Shown piece after piece: positions 16,395-24,522 of a stretch of DNA of 44,536 nucleotides (its first letter is position 1; the number at the start of each line of letters is the position of its first letter). This DNA is from CAZWZG01 sp964638245 (GTDB lineage Bacteria > Pseudomonadota > Alphaproteobacteria > Rhodobacterales > Rhodobacteraceae). The position numbers and the translations under genes were made by a program. The notes below the pieces were generated by a model. That model searched no databases. It saw nothing but the letters and a program-made list of their open reading frames with translations, and was not told where the DNA came from. The DNA is taken from contig CAZWZG010000005.1 of NCBI GenBank assembly GCA_964638245.1, forward strand, positions 1-44,536. The letters are read 5' to 3'.

Positions 16395-17146
16395 GCGGTC
16401 TGAGCGTCAAAGGCTTGCGCGTGCGCCGTGGGCGACGCATCGTCCTCGATGGCGTTTCGCTAGCGGTGACGCCGGGCGAATGCGTCGGGCTGATCGGGCC
16501 AAATGGTGCGGGAAAGACGACGTTGATGCGCGCTGCCCTAGGCCTGTTGCCGCACGAGGGAACAACTTCGCTTTCCACCCTGCCAGCGCATGTTCGTGCC
16601 AAAAGTGCTGCGTGGCTACCCCAGGCGCGTCATATCGCGTGGCCCGTTAGCATCGAACGCCTCGTGGCACTGGGTCGATTGCCGCATTTGCCGACCGGAG
16701 CGCGCTTATCCCCCTCCGATCAACAGGCCGTTGATCGAGCGCTGAAGCAAATGGGCCTCACAGACGCCCGCAAGCGCCCGGCGACCGAGCTTTCTGGAGG
16801 GGAACAAGCGCGCGTGCTGATTGCGCGTGTGCTTGCGCAAGAAACCCCCTTGGTCCTTGCCGACGAACCAACCGCTGGGCTGGACCCGGCCTACCAAATT
16901 TCGACCATGAAGCTGTTTCGCAACATGGCAGAGGCTGGAAAAGCGGTCGTGACATCGCTCCACGACCTGGGGTTGGCGGCGCGGTTCTGTACACGCCTCA
17001 TCTTGCTGGAGAACGGTAAGGTCACGTCGGACGGACCTCCCGAGGCGGTTCTTTCTTCTGACAATATCGCTCGTGCCTTCGGAATCCGTGCGCATCTGTC
17101 CCAAGGGGCGGATGGCACGATTTTCCAACCCTTGGAGTTGGTGTGA
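16391..17146 (+). CDS. btuD: Cobalamin ABC transporter ATP-binding protein (BtuD-like)
   Basis: A 251-residue ATPase of the FepC/BtuD group. Walker A is GPNGAGKTT (about residues 36-44), the signature is LSGGEQARVLIARVLAQE (about 136-153), Walker B is LVLADEPTAGLD (about 155-166) and the switch His is in VVTSLHDLGLA. It pairs with the BtuC-like permease, whose stop it overlaps by four bases. It probably drives cobalamin import across the inner membrane. The stop overlaps the next gene as TGATG. Confidence 0.93.
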   Translation: MSGLSVKGLRVRRGRRIVLDGVSLAVTPGECVGLIGPNGAGKTTLMRAALGLLPHEGTTSLSTLPAHVRAKSAAWLPQARHIAWPVSIERLVALGRLPHLPTGARLSPSDQQAVDRALKQMGLTDARKRPATELSGGEQARVLIARVLAQETPLVLADEPTAGLDPAYQISTMKLFRNMAEAGKAVVTSLHDLGLAARFCTRLILLENGKVTSDGPPEAVLSSDNIARAFGIRAHLSQGADGTIFQPLELV

Positions 17147-17934
17147 TGGCATTTCCCCCTGAGCGCATCGTCTGCCTGACCGAGGAAACGGTCGAAACGC
17201 TTTATCTGCTCGGGCAATCCAAGCGGATCGTGGGTGTCACCGGCTATGCCGTGCGCCCACCCGAGGTACGTCGCGAAAAGCCGCGTGTCGGCGCGTTCAC
17301 CAGCGCGGATATTCCCAGCATTCTGGCGCTGAAACCCGACCTTGTGCTGACGTTTTCGGACCTTCAGGCCGACATCGCCGCAGAGCTGATCAAGAACGGA
17401 ATTGTCGTTCATGCTTTCAACCAGCGCAGCGTGGCGGGCATTTTGGACATGATCCGCACTTTGGGCGCGCTAGTGGGCGAAGCCAGCCGTGCCAAAGAAC
17501 TTGCGCTCCATTACTCCGAGCGGCTGGACCGCGTGGCTGAGCGTTTTGCGAACACCCCCAAACCGCGCGTCTACTTTGAAGAGTGGGACAGCCCGCGCAT
17601 TGCGGGCATTCGTTGGGTCTCGGACCTGATTGGTATAGCGGGCGGCGCGGACGTCTTTCGCGAACGCGCCCACGCGCCGGGCGCAACCTCCCGCATCGTC
17701 GAGGACGCCGATATTCTGTCGGCCAATCCAGACGTCATAGTCGCATCTTGGTGCGGCAAGAAAGTGCGCGCTGAGCGCATTGCATCGCGTGATGGCTGGG
17801 ACCAAATCGCGGCCGTTCAAGCGGGCCGCATTCATGAGATCAAGTCGCCTTTGATCCTGCAACCGGGGCCCGCGGCCTTGTCAGATGGGCTGGACGCGCT
17901 TTGCCAAGCGCTCCATGGTCGGGTCGCAGCATGA
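17146..17934 (+). CDS. btuF: BtuF-like cobalamin-binding protein without a signal peptide
   Basis: A 262-residue protein of the class III (helical-backbone) substrate-binding family. The fold starts immediately: MAFPPERIVCLTEETVETLY, with GAFTSADIPSILALKPDLVL near residue 50 and FEEWDSPRIAGIRWVSDLIG near residue 145, typical of the cobalamin-binding subgroup. No signal peptide or lipobox precedes the domain, and the upstream bases are coding sequence of btuD, so no longer start exists in this frame beyond a single GTG codon (17143). GGAG lies about ten bases before the ATG. Position between btuD and the TonB-like gene ties it to B12 uptake. Without export it cannot act as an ordinary periplasmic binder; it may instead bind B12 in the cytoplasm. 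Confidence 0.8.
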   Translation: MAFPPERIVCLTEETVETLYLLGQSKRIVGVTGYAVRPPEVRREKPRVGAFTSADIPSILALKPDLVLTFSDLQADIAAELIKNGIVVHAFNQRSVAGILDMIRTLGALVGEASRAKELALHYSERLDRVAERFANTPKPRVYFEEWDSPRIAGIRWVSDLIGIAGGADVFRERAHAPGATSRIVEDADILSANPDVIVASWCGKKVRAERIASRDGWDQIAAVQAGRIHEIKSPLILQPGPAALSDGLDALCQALHGRVAA

Positions 17935-18869
17935 TTCAAACCGTCACTAAACTCGCTTTTCTTCTTGTTTCCATCGGCATTCACATCGCAGCCTTTGGTT
18001 TGCTTCCGCAGAACTCTCAAGGAGCAAGCGGCGATGATGGCGAAATGGGTGCAACCATTACTTTCGCGGGAGCATCCGCCGCAGCGATGGTCACCGAGTG
18101 GAACGGTGAGCCAAGGGTTTCTCAACAGACGGCCGTATTTACACCGCCGACCCCTAGCGACCAAACCGGCGGCGCATCGTCTACGACCGATATCCGACCT
18201 CTGGTACGCCGACCGTCGCTTCAAGATGTGACGCTCGCTGACACGTTGCCTTTTGAGCCCCTTTTTGTCGACAAGAAGCCTATTGCGGTCATGGCACGGG
18301 TAGACCCTTTCGGATCGGTTGCGAACTTGGACGTGACCCCCAAGCTCGAGCCGCAATCTCGCAATTCGCTCAAGCAATCCCAGGGGGCTTTGCCTGAACT
18401 ACCAATAATGGATAAGCAACCGCGCTTACAAACACCCCAAACGTCAGTTCTAGCTTCAATCCGCCCAGTCGCTCGGCAGGAACAAGAGTCCGTGACATTG
18501 CGTGCAAGAGGTGCAGGGGGATCAAGCGTTCAAGGACCATCGAGCTCACGCGTTACATCAAACGGATTCAGTGCCGATCAGCTCCGTACTCTCGAAGCAC
18601 AATGGGCTTCAGCCATCACAAGACGCATACAACAAGCACAACGAAGGCCGAACGCGCGAACACAGGACGGTCGTGTGCTTGTTACCATGATCATTTCGCG
18701 CAACGGCCAATTGGAGCAGGTTCGGGTCGGCCGGTCGTCTGGAATCCCTGCTCTGGATCAGGCTGCAATTGCCGCCGTACGCAGAGCGGCTCCATTTCCG
18801 GCTGCGCCGAACGGTCTTGACAAGCCTCGCTATCCGGCGAGCCAATGGATCGCATTTCGACGTCGCTGA
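17931..18869 (+). CDS. TonB-family energy transducer
   Basis: A 312-residue TonB-like protein. Residues 8-26 form the single N-terminal membrane anchor and contain S14-x3-H18 (SIGIH), the Ser/His pair of TonB needed for ExbB/ExbD coupling. A long low-complexity linker follows (about 27-220, few Pro compared with E. coli TonB). The C-terminal TonB domain (about 220-312) has RIQQAQRRPNARTQDGRVLV and SSGIPALDQAAIAAVRRAAP. It starts at an ATG overlapping the BtuF-like stop (ATGA), so it belongs to the riboswitch-controlled operon and is probably dedicated to a B12 receptor. No btuB, exbB or exbD is in the window. It ends immediately against the convergent SulP gene. Confidence 0.87.
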   Translation: MIQTVTKLAFLLVSIGIHIAAFGLLPQNSQGASGDDGEMGATITFAGASAAAMVTEWNGEPRVSQQTAVFTPPTPSDQTGGASSTTDIRPLVRRPSLQDVTLADTLPFEPLFVDKKPIAVMARVDPFGSVANLDVTPKLEPQSRNSLKQSQGALPELPIMDKQPRLQTPQTSVLASIRPVARQEQESVTLRARGAGGSSVQGPSSSRVTSNGFSADQLRTLEAQWASAITRRIQQAQRRPNARTQDGRVLVTMIISRNGQLEQVRVGRSSGIPALDQAAIAAVRRAAPFPAAPNGLDKPRYPASQWIAFRRR

Positions 18870-21047
18870 TTAGTTTCCCATGGCGTTCAACAACGCCGTT
18901 GTTCGCGCAAGTCTGCTTGCCATGACGCACGCAAGAAGCGCGTGAAGACGCGTCGCAAGTTCAGCTTCTTCTCGCTCTAGAAGCTCTATTGTGTCGCGAG
19001 GGATGACCCTGACCACTGAAGCATTCTCAGCGATCACGTTTGCCGTCCGGGGCATTTCTCCGTAGTAACCGAGCTCGCCCACAACGGCACCTTCAAGAAA
19101 GCTCGCAACTTTCGTCGCTCCATTTGGTCCCGCCGAAATGATGGCAGAGAGACGTCCGCTTTCCAGAACTGCAAGACAATCCGCAGGTGTGCCCGACGAG
19201 AACAGCGTCTCGCCTTCTTTCAGCGATCTCTGCGGCAACAAATCGTCATAACCTGCTTTTTTTATCTCTTCGATAATGGCGGCAAGATCGGAGGTCTCTG
19301 CACCTCCTCCCGTCAGGTCAGAAACACGTAAGATTTCGTCCTCAGTCCAGGAAAGGCACGCTTCGAGCGTTGGAAAGGTCCGTACGTCGGGCTCTTGCTC
19401 GCACCAAACCATGCCTTTGCGTACACTGTCTCGCATTCCAGTAAGGTGTAGATCCATGTTCTGCTGCCGCGCCAAAAGATGCAGTTTTTGCATCGAAGAC
19501 ACCGCGGACGCATCAATTGCCTGTACGCGCTGAAAATCCAGAACGAGGGTCCGGACACGCGTTCCATTTCCAATGACCGACCCCTTGATGCGTTCAACGA
19601 TCGTGTTGGCGGTACCGAAAAACAAGAACCCCTGCAGTTCAATGACTGACGTTTGTCGTCCAAAACGCGTCAGGAGCTTGTCTTCCCGTGCCGAGCGTTC
19701 AGTTGCAGAGCGTGCCAGGCTGCCCGAATACTCAGCCCAAACCACGTTCAGGCGCGAATAAGACACTGCGAAAAGCATGGAAGCGACGACGATCCCAACG
19801 CCCAACGCTACGACGAGTCCAAAGAGCGCCGACACGGCGACAATCACCAAAACAACCGCGTTTTCTTCTGCAGATAACCTTTTTCGTTCCACCCACAGCC
19901 AATCATACAGCATGCCGGCACCAATATAGGCCAAAACCAAAGACATCGCTGCAACCGGTACTACTGACAAGAACAGCGGCGCCAAAAGCGCGGCCAAGAT
20001 AAATGTCAACGTCGCAGCGACCGATAGTACCGACCCCACGCTTCCGCCCGCACTCTGCGAGATCCGGATCAACGACAAGGACTGAAATCCGGTCAAGCCA
20101 CCCCCTAAAGACCCAAGCAGATTTGCACTGCCCGCGCGTATCATTTCGTGATTCAGGTCGAGTGAGTGCTGACCACTAAGTTCCCACGCTGAAACGTTGA
20201 CCAAAGCAGCGACAAGTGCGAGCCCAGCCAAAGCAAGCGCTAGTGGAAACTGCGCAAAAACGGTTTCAAAGTCCGCTGTTGCCAACTGATCCCAGACGAA
20301 TGGGTCGGGCACTGCGGCCCCTAAGACGACAGCATCCAAAAACCTGAGACCCTCTAAAAGTTCTCCCTCAAGAAAAAACGCGCCAAGATGTGCAAAAAGC
20401 GCGACTGCTCCAACGCCCCAGAGAATGAGGTAGCGCAATTGTGTCAGTCGCTCTACGAGAACAAGAAACATCCCAAGTGCTATCGGAGGACCCCAGCTCT
20501 CGAGTGTTGCAAATGAAGATGATAGATCACTTGCGCTTGGAGCCATGATAAGAAAGGCGCGGGCGATCAAGAAAAGACCGGTTGCAGCAACGAAACCTCC
20601 GAGGACAGGATAGGGAATAAATCGTGCGGCGTGACCCAGTCTGGCCGTTCCAGCCAATACTAAGACGATTCCGGAAAGTGCGGTCGAAAGAACTATGAAT
20701 GCAATTGCGGACCAAAGAAGAACGTCGACCGATGCATCGGGCAACGCGTCTGCAATACGCCCAACGGCAATGGCCGCGATAACCCCGGTAGCACTTTGAG
20801 TTTGATACTGCGCGCCAAAGCTTCTGCCGAATACAACCCCTGCGATCGCAAACACGATACCGCCAAAAAGGATCATGCTCAGTCCGTCCGAAAAAGCTGG
20901 TTTCAACGGGCCAGAAAAGACCGCTGCAGCCAAGGCAACTGTAATCGCAAAACAGATCGACCCAGAAACTGCGCCTGCAAGCAGACTTCTAACGAGCTCC
21001 TTGCCTCCAGAACGTATTTTTGCCTGATCCATGCCGGCTTCTGCCAT
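18870..21047 (-). CDS. SulP-family anion transporter with STAS and cyclic-nucleotide-binding domains
   Basis: A 725-residue protein in three parts. Residues about 20-440 are the SulP membrane domain (10-14 helices; GTARLGHAARFIPYPVLGGF near 132-151; NLLGSLGGGLTGFQSLSLIR near 309-328). Residues about 455-575 are a STAS domain with LVLDFQRVQAIDASAVSSMQ. Residues about 600-720 are a cNMP-binding domain with the phosphate-binding cassette GELGYYGEMPRTANVIA (658-674), including the conserved Glu and Arg. SulP proteins carry sulfate, bicarbonate or similar anions; substrate is not readable. Its ATG lies four bases after the stop of the adenylate cyclase gene, so the cyclase product probably controls this transporter. 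That link is inference. Confidence 0.88.
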   Translation of the reverse strand: MAEAGMDQAKIRSGGKELVRSLLAGAVSGSICFAITVALAAAVFSGPLKPAFSDGLSMILFGGIVFAIAGVVFGRSFGAQYQTQSATGVIAAIAVGRIADALPDASVDVLLWSAIAFIVLSTALSGIVLVLAGTARLGHAARFIPYPVLGGFVAATGLFLIARAFLIMAPSASDLSSSFATLESWGPPIALGMFLVLVERLTQLRYLILWGVGAVALFAHLGAFFLEGELLEGLRFLDAVVLGAAVPDPFVWDQLATADFETVFAQFPLALALAGLALVAALVNVSAWELSGQHSLDLNHEMIRAGSANLLGSLGGGLTGFQSLSLIRISQSAGGSVGSVLSVAATLTFILAALLAPLFLSVVPVAAMSLVLAYIGAGMLYDWLWVERKRLSAEENAVVLVIVAVSALFGLVVALGVGIVVASMLFAVSYSRLNVVWAEYSGSLARSATERSAREDKLLTRFGRQTSVIELQGFLFFGTANTIVERIKGSVIGNGTRVRTLVLDFQRVQAIDASAVSSMQKLHLLARQQNMDLHLTGMRDSVRKGMVWCEQEPDVRTFPTLEACLSWTEDEILRVSDLTGGGAETSDLAAIIEEIKKAGYDDLLPQRSLKEGETLFSSGTPADCLAVLESGRLSAIISAGPNGATKVASFLEGAVVGELGYYGEMPRTANVIAENASVVRVIPRDTIELLEREEAELATRLHALLACVMASRLARTTALLNAMGN

Positions 21048-21051
21048 CGTG

Positions 21052-23268
21052 TCAGGCCGCCACCTGCAGCACAGAAAAATCTTCCCGACGAGAAGGCAGC
21101 CGTTGAAGATAGCTGGTCAAAGGACGCGACAGCATTGGATCCAACCTTTCGACAATGCGCAGGCAATCGGCCAAAGGCTCCTCAAGCGACGCACTCGCAT
21201 CCGAGAGGGACGAAACCAACGCGTCGTACGCCGTGCTCAAATCGTGAAAATCCTTAGATGCAGCGAAGCTTGTGTCGCCTAGAATAATCTGAACAGGCAT
21301 GCGCGCGCTCACGCCTTTGAGAGATAAACGACCCGCCTCCAAAAACGCCAAATCCGACGCGGCTTGCGCGACTTCTTCACTCACGAGGATATCAAACTCC
21401 ACGTGTCTGCAACTGCTTTCGATCCGCGCCGCAACATTCACCGTGTCGCCAACGACAGAGTAATTGAACCGATCGTCGCTCCCCATGTTGCCGACGCAGG
21501 CCGGTCCGGCCGCAAGCCCGATTACGGTTTTGACCGGCAAAAGACCCCTCGCCTCGCGATCCGAGTTGAATTTGGTGAGATCTTCGCGCATGGCAAGTGT
21601 TGCGAGACAAGCAAGTCGCTCGTGCCCTTCAGTTTCCAGCGGTGCATTCCAGAAAGCCATGACAGCATCGCCGATAAATTTGTCAATTGTGCCTTGCGTA
21701 TGAAGTATGTGCGTGGTCATGCGCGAGAAACAGGTATTCAATAGCGCCACCAGATCCTGAGGAGAAAGCGTTTCAGATAGTGGCGTAAAGTCGCGAATAT
21801 CTGAGAACATGACCGTCACGGGTCGGATCTGACCGCCAAGTTCCAATGCGTGCCCTCTTTTCTCGATTTCGCTAAGCACGCGCGGACTTACGTATTTGGC
21901 GAAAGAACGTCGTATCAGTCGTTTCTCACGATCAGCCACCACAAACTGGAAACTTGCAAGTGCCGTGAAGGTGATCAGTCCTGCGACAAGCGGAAAAGTA
22001 ACGTCAAACAGAATGCCAAAACTGTCGAAGGCAATCCAGGACCCGGCAAGTGTCGCGATGGCACTAAGGGCTCCTACTCCGACCGCGGCTATGGGGCCCG
22101 ACAAAGCCAGCAAGCCGGTGAGAACTGCGCCAATACCGACAAAGACGAGAAGCTCTAATCCCGAGATGATGTCGTTTCGCTGCAAGTAGTCTTCAAGAAG
22201 GATTTGCTCTAGGATTTGCGCATGTATGGACACCCCTGGAACCGTCTCGCCAAGCGGAGTTGCTCGGATATCGAGAAGCCCTGCCGCAGATGTTCCGACA
22301 AAAACAATGTGGCCCGCTACTAAGGGTGCTAAATCGTCAAAGGCATCTGGGCTTAGGACATCTGCTGCCGAGACATAAAACTCTGGAGCGTCATGCCGGT
22401 ACCTTACCCGCAACGCGCCCTCTGAGTTCGTCGGAATGTCATACCCGCCGACGCGCACCGCCCGAATAGCGGCTTCAATCGAATCCGTTCCAAGCAACAA
22501 AATAGTAGACTCGCTCAAAGCAAGTCGAAGAGCCTCAAGGGCCAGGCTTGGCATCATACCGCTCTCGGAGCGCCAAACCAATGGAACTTCGCGGACCCGA
22601 CCTTCGTCTTCGAAAGGACTCACGTTGATTGAGCCGATACCTTCCCCTGCTGCCAAAAGTAGTGGAACGATCGGGGTGACTCCCCTCATTTCAAGGAGTG
22701 CTTCAGATGGTCGCGAAAGGCCAACTTCTACGAACCCTGCGGTAGAGGATACCTCAACGGACCCGTCGCCTCCTGCGTCGGCGACCCCAAGTACAACGGG
22801 AAACTCTTCAATCGCTGCCGCAAAGCGCCTATCGTTGTCCAGCTCAGCCAGACTATCAGGCGAAGGAACACGTCCCAGGACGGCCCCAACCCTTGGGTCT
22901 TCAAAAACCTGGGCAGCTGACAGCCGATCCGGTTCAGGAAAAAGCACGTCGAAAGCAACGACCGCTGCGCCCATTTCGGCGAGCGTCTCAACCATCTCGG
23001 CGAGGCGATGGCGCGGCCACGGCCACTGTCCTTCAATTGATAGAGAACCTTCATCGATGTCGACGATCCTGATTGGGAGGGGCACCGGGTCGCGTGGAGA
23101 AAGCCGTTGCAGATAGTCGAAATACGCCTCACGGGCTTCAGAAACAGGTGCTGGATCGAGGCCACGAACCGCACCCAGCCCAACGATCAAGGCAAGCGAC
23201 ATAAGAAAGAATAATCTACGCAAATTGCCCCCACGACGCTGACCAGTTACGCCCGATAGGCAAAACAA
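21052..23268 (-). CDS. CHASE2-domain class III adenylate cyclase
   Basis: A 738-residue membrane cyclase. After an N-terminal helix (about 18-34) comes an extracytoplasmic CHASE2 sensor (about 45-345) with RIVDIDEGSLSIEGQWPWPR, three membrane helices (about 365-445) and the cyclase domain (about 480-660). Metal ligands are D490 and D534, adenine-selecting residues K530 and D608, and transition-state residues N611 and R615 (GDTVNVAARIES), so an active adenylate cyclase is predicted. The longest start is TTG at 23268; another TTG at 23223, after GGGGGCAA, is equally plausible. It lies between a FecR-domain gene and the SulP-cNMP transporter in one operon. Confidence 0.9.
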   Translation of the reverse strand: MFCLSGVTGQRRGGNLRRLFFLMSLALIVGLGAVRGLDPAPVSEAREAYFDYLQRLSPRDPVPLPIRIVDIDEGSLSIEGQWPWPRHRLAEMVETLAEMGAAVVAFDVLFPEPDRLSAAQVFEDPRVGAVLGRVPSPDSLAELDNDRRFAAAIEEFPVVLGVADAGGDGSVEVSSTAGFVEVGLSRPSEALLEMRGVTPIVPLLLAAGEGIGSINVSPFEDEGRVREVPLVWRSESGMMPSLALEALRLALSESTILLLGTDSIEAAIRAVRVGGYDIPTNSEGALRVRYRHDAPEFYVSAADVLSPDAFDDLAPLVAGHIVFVGTSAAGLLDIRATPLGETVPGVSIHAQILEQILLEDYLQRNDIISGLELLVFVGIGAVLTGLLALSGPIAAVGVGALSAIATLAGSWIAFDSFGILFDVTFPLVAGLITFTALASFQFVVADREKRLIRRSFAKYVSPRVLSEIEKRGHALELGGQIRPVTVMFSDIRDFTPLSETLSPQDLVALLNTCFSRMTTHILHTQGTIDKFIGDAVMAFWNAPLETEGHERLACLATLAMREDLTKFNSDREARGLLPVKTVIGLAAGPACVGNMGSDDRFNYSVVGDTVNVAARIESSCRHVEFDILVSEEVAQAASDLAFLEAGRLSLKGVSARMPVQIILGDTSFAASKDFHDLSTAYDALVSSLSDASASLEEPLADCLRIVERLDPMLSRPLTSYLQRLPSRREDFSVLQVAA

Positions 23269-23339
23269 TGACCCAACACCAATGCACGAGGCAAGTCAGG
23301 AAACCCGCCAACCGTGGGCCGAGACCCTTCGCCTAAACC

Positions 23340-24107
23340 TTAGGGATTACCGTCTCCATCGCTCTCACTTTCACCTGCAGCGCGGGAAGGAGCCGAAGGT
23401 GCAGACCCTTGGGGAAGATCTGCTGTTTCAACGCGGTCTTCGCATTGATTGTTTGACATGCGTGTCCGGAAATCGGCACGAAGCCTGATTTGGCCATCAC
23501 GATAGGGAAAACGTTCTTGCAAAAGCTGCAAATGCTCGCGGTCGGTTCCCGGCTGTGAAAACAGCTCTTCTACATCAATGATGACGCTGGAACATGTCTC
23601 GCTGAGCCGCGCGCAGTGACTATCGCGCGCGCAAAGGTTGACGATACCTTCATACATCAGAACCGTGGTCTCCGTGTCCGTCACGGTAAAGTCAAAAGCT
23701 GTTCCGCGGATCCCCATTGTCGCCGTAGGCGTCTTGATCTTGTAACGAGATTTTCGACTTTCACCGCTGATAAACCGATAAGTGCCACCCACCGCGTTTA
23801 CGACGAAGCGTTGCGCTTTGTTGTTTGAATTGAAGAGCGTTCTTTCGAGAACAAGCGTGGAACCTGGCCCCACAACGATACGAGTTTTGTCGGGAAAGAG
23901 CAGCTGGGCCTCTCCCCGTCTGTTCGTCTGGATAATGTCGCCGGATAGAACAGGTGCGCCCATCTCAAGGACTTTACGGGTTCCGTCAGATTGAATCTGC
24001 GCCTGCTGGATCACCGCGATGACCTCGCCTGTCGCGGCAAAGCCCACCGCCGGTGAGACTAGTGTCAAGGATATCGCAAAAGCGCAAAGACGAAAGATCT
24101 TGTTCAT
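23340..24107 (-). CDS. FecR-domain periplasmic protein
   Basis: A 255-residue protein starting MNKIFRLCAFAISLTLVSPA, a clear signal peptide ending near AVGFAA. Residues about 40-165 are a FecR domain of the free periplasmic type, with GAPVLSGDIIQTNRRGEAQL and KTPTATMGIRGTAFDFTVTD; this version lacks the cytoplasmic anti-sigma helix of the regulator FecR. The remainder has several Cys residues and a Pro/Ser/acidic tail. Such proteins commonly neighbour CHASE2 cyclases, and here the cyclase begins 71 bases downstream. It may supply the signal to CHASE2 in the periplasm; this is inference. The ATG at 24107 is preferred over a GTG four codons earlier. Confidence 0.85.
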   Translation of the reverse strand: MNKIFRLCAFAISLTLVSPAVGFAATGEVIAVIQQAQIQSDGTRKVLEMGAPVLSGDIIQTNRRGEAQLLFPDKTRIVVGPGSTLVLERTLFNSNNKAQRFVVNAVGGTYRFISGESRKSRYKIKTPTATMGIRGTAFDFTVTDTETTVLMYEGIVNLCARDSHCARLSETCSSVIIDVEELFSQPGTDREHLQLLQERFPYRDGQIRLRADFRTRMSNNQCEDRVETADLPQGSAPSAPSRAAGESESDGDGNP

Positions 24108-24119
24108 AGGTTCTTTCAC

Positions 24120-24522
24120 TCAATCAAGAGCGCCTTTCCGTTCTCCAACCGACAGGACACACGTTCCTTCGGCCGATTATCGCCGATTTCTAACCCAAGG
24201 TAAACTACACGCGTCTGTCGGTCACAAGGCTGGCTTTCCGGACCTCAAACGTCCCGTGGAAGCAGGATAACGGCGACCCAAGGCGTAGCGACGACGAAAG
24301 TTTGCCCACATGATGACGCTTTCTAATCCGCTATTGCATGCGAATCCGGGCGAATATCGTCGACATTTTTATATTAGTTTCATATACTTGTGTGCATTTT
24401 CGACCAGACGAGAAGGCTCGCAATGCCTATAGTTCACTCTGTCAGCTGTTTTGTTTCCCGAAACAGTGTAACGCAGAGAAGGCCATAGTGCAGGTTTGCT
24501 GAAAAACGGCTGCCCTTGAAGA
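24120..24522. other. Intergenic region, AT-richer, likely promoter region of the FecR-cyclase-SulP operon
   Basis: About 400 bases without a convincing gene. It contains an AT-rich stretch at 24361-24395 (minus strand TAATATAAA, a possible -10) and a perfect palindrome TGTTTC-CC-GAAACA at 24452-24465. No RNA gene or repeat element was recognised. Confidence 0.5.

Noticed and set aside
22436..23116. A 226-codon plus-strand open frame, Ser/Arg-rich
   Set aside because: It is antisense to the CHASE2 domain of the adenylate cyclase gene and shows no recognisable fold.
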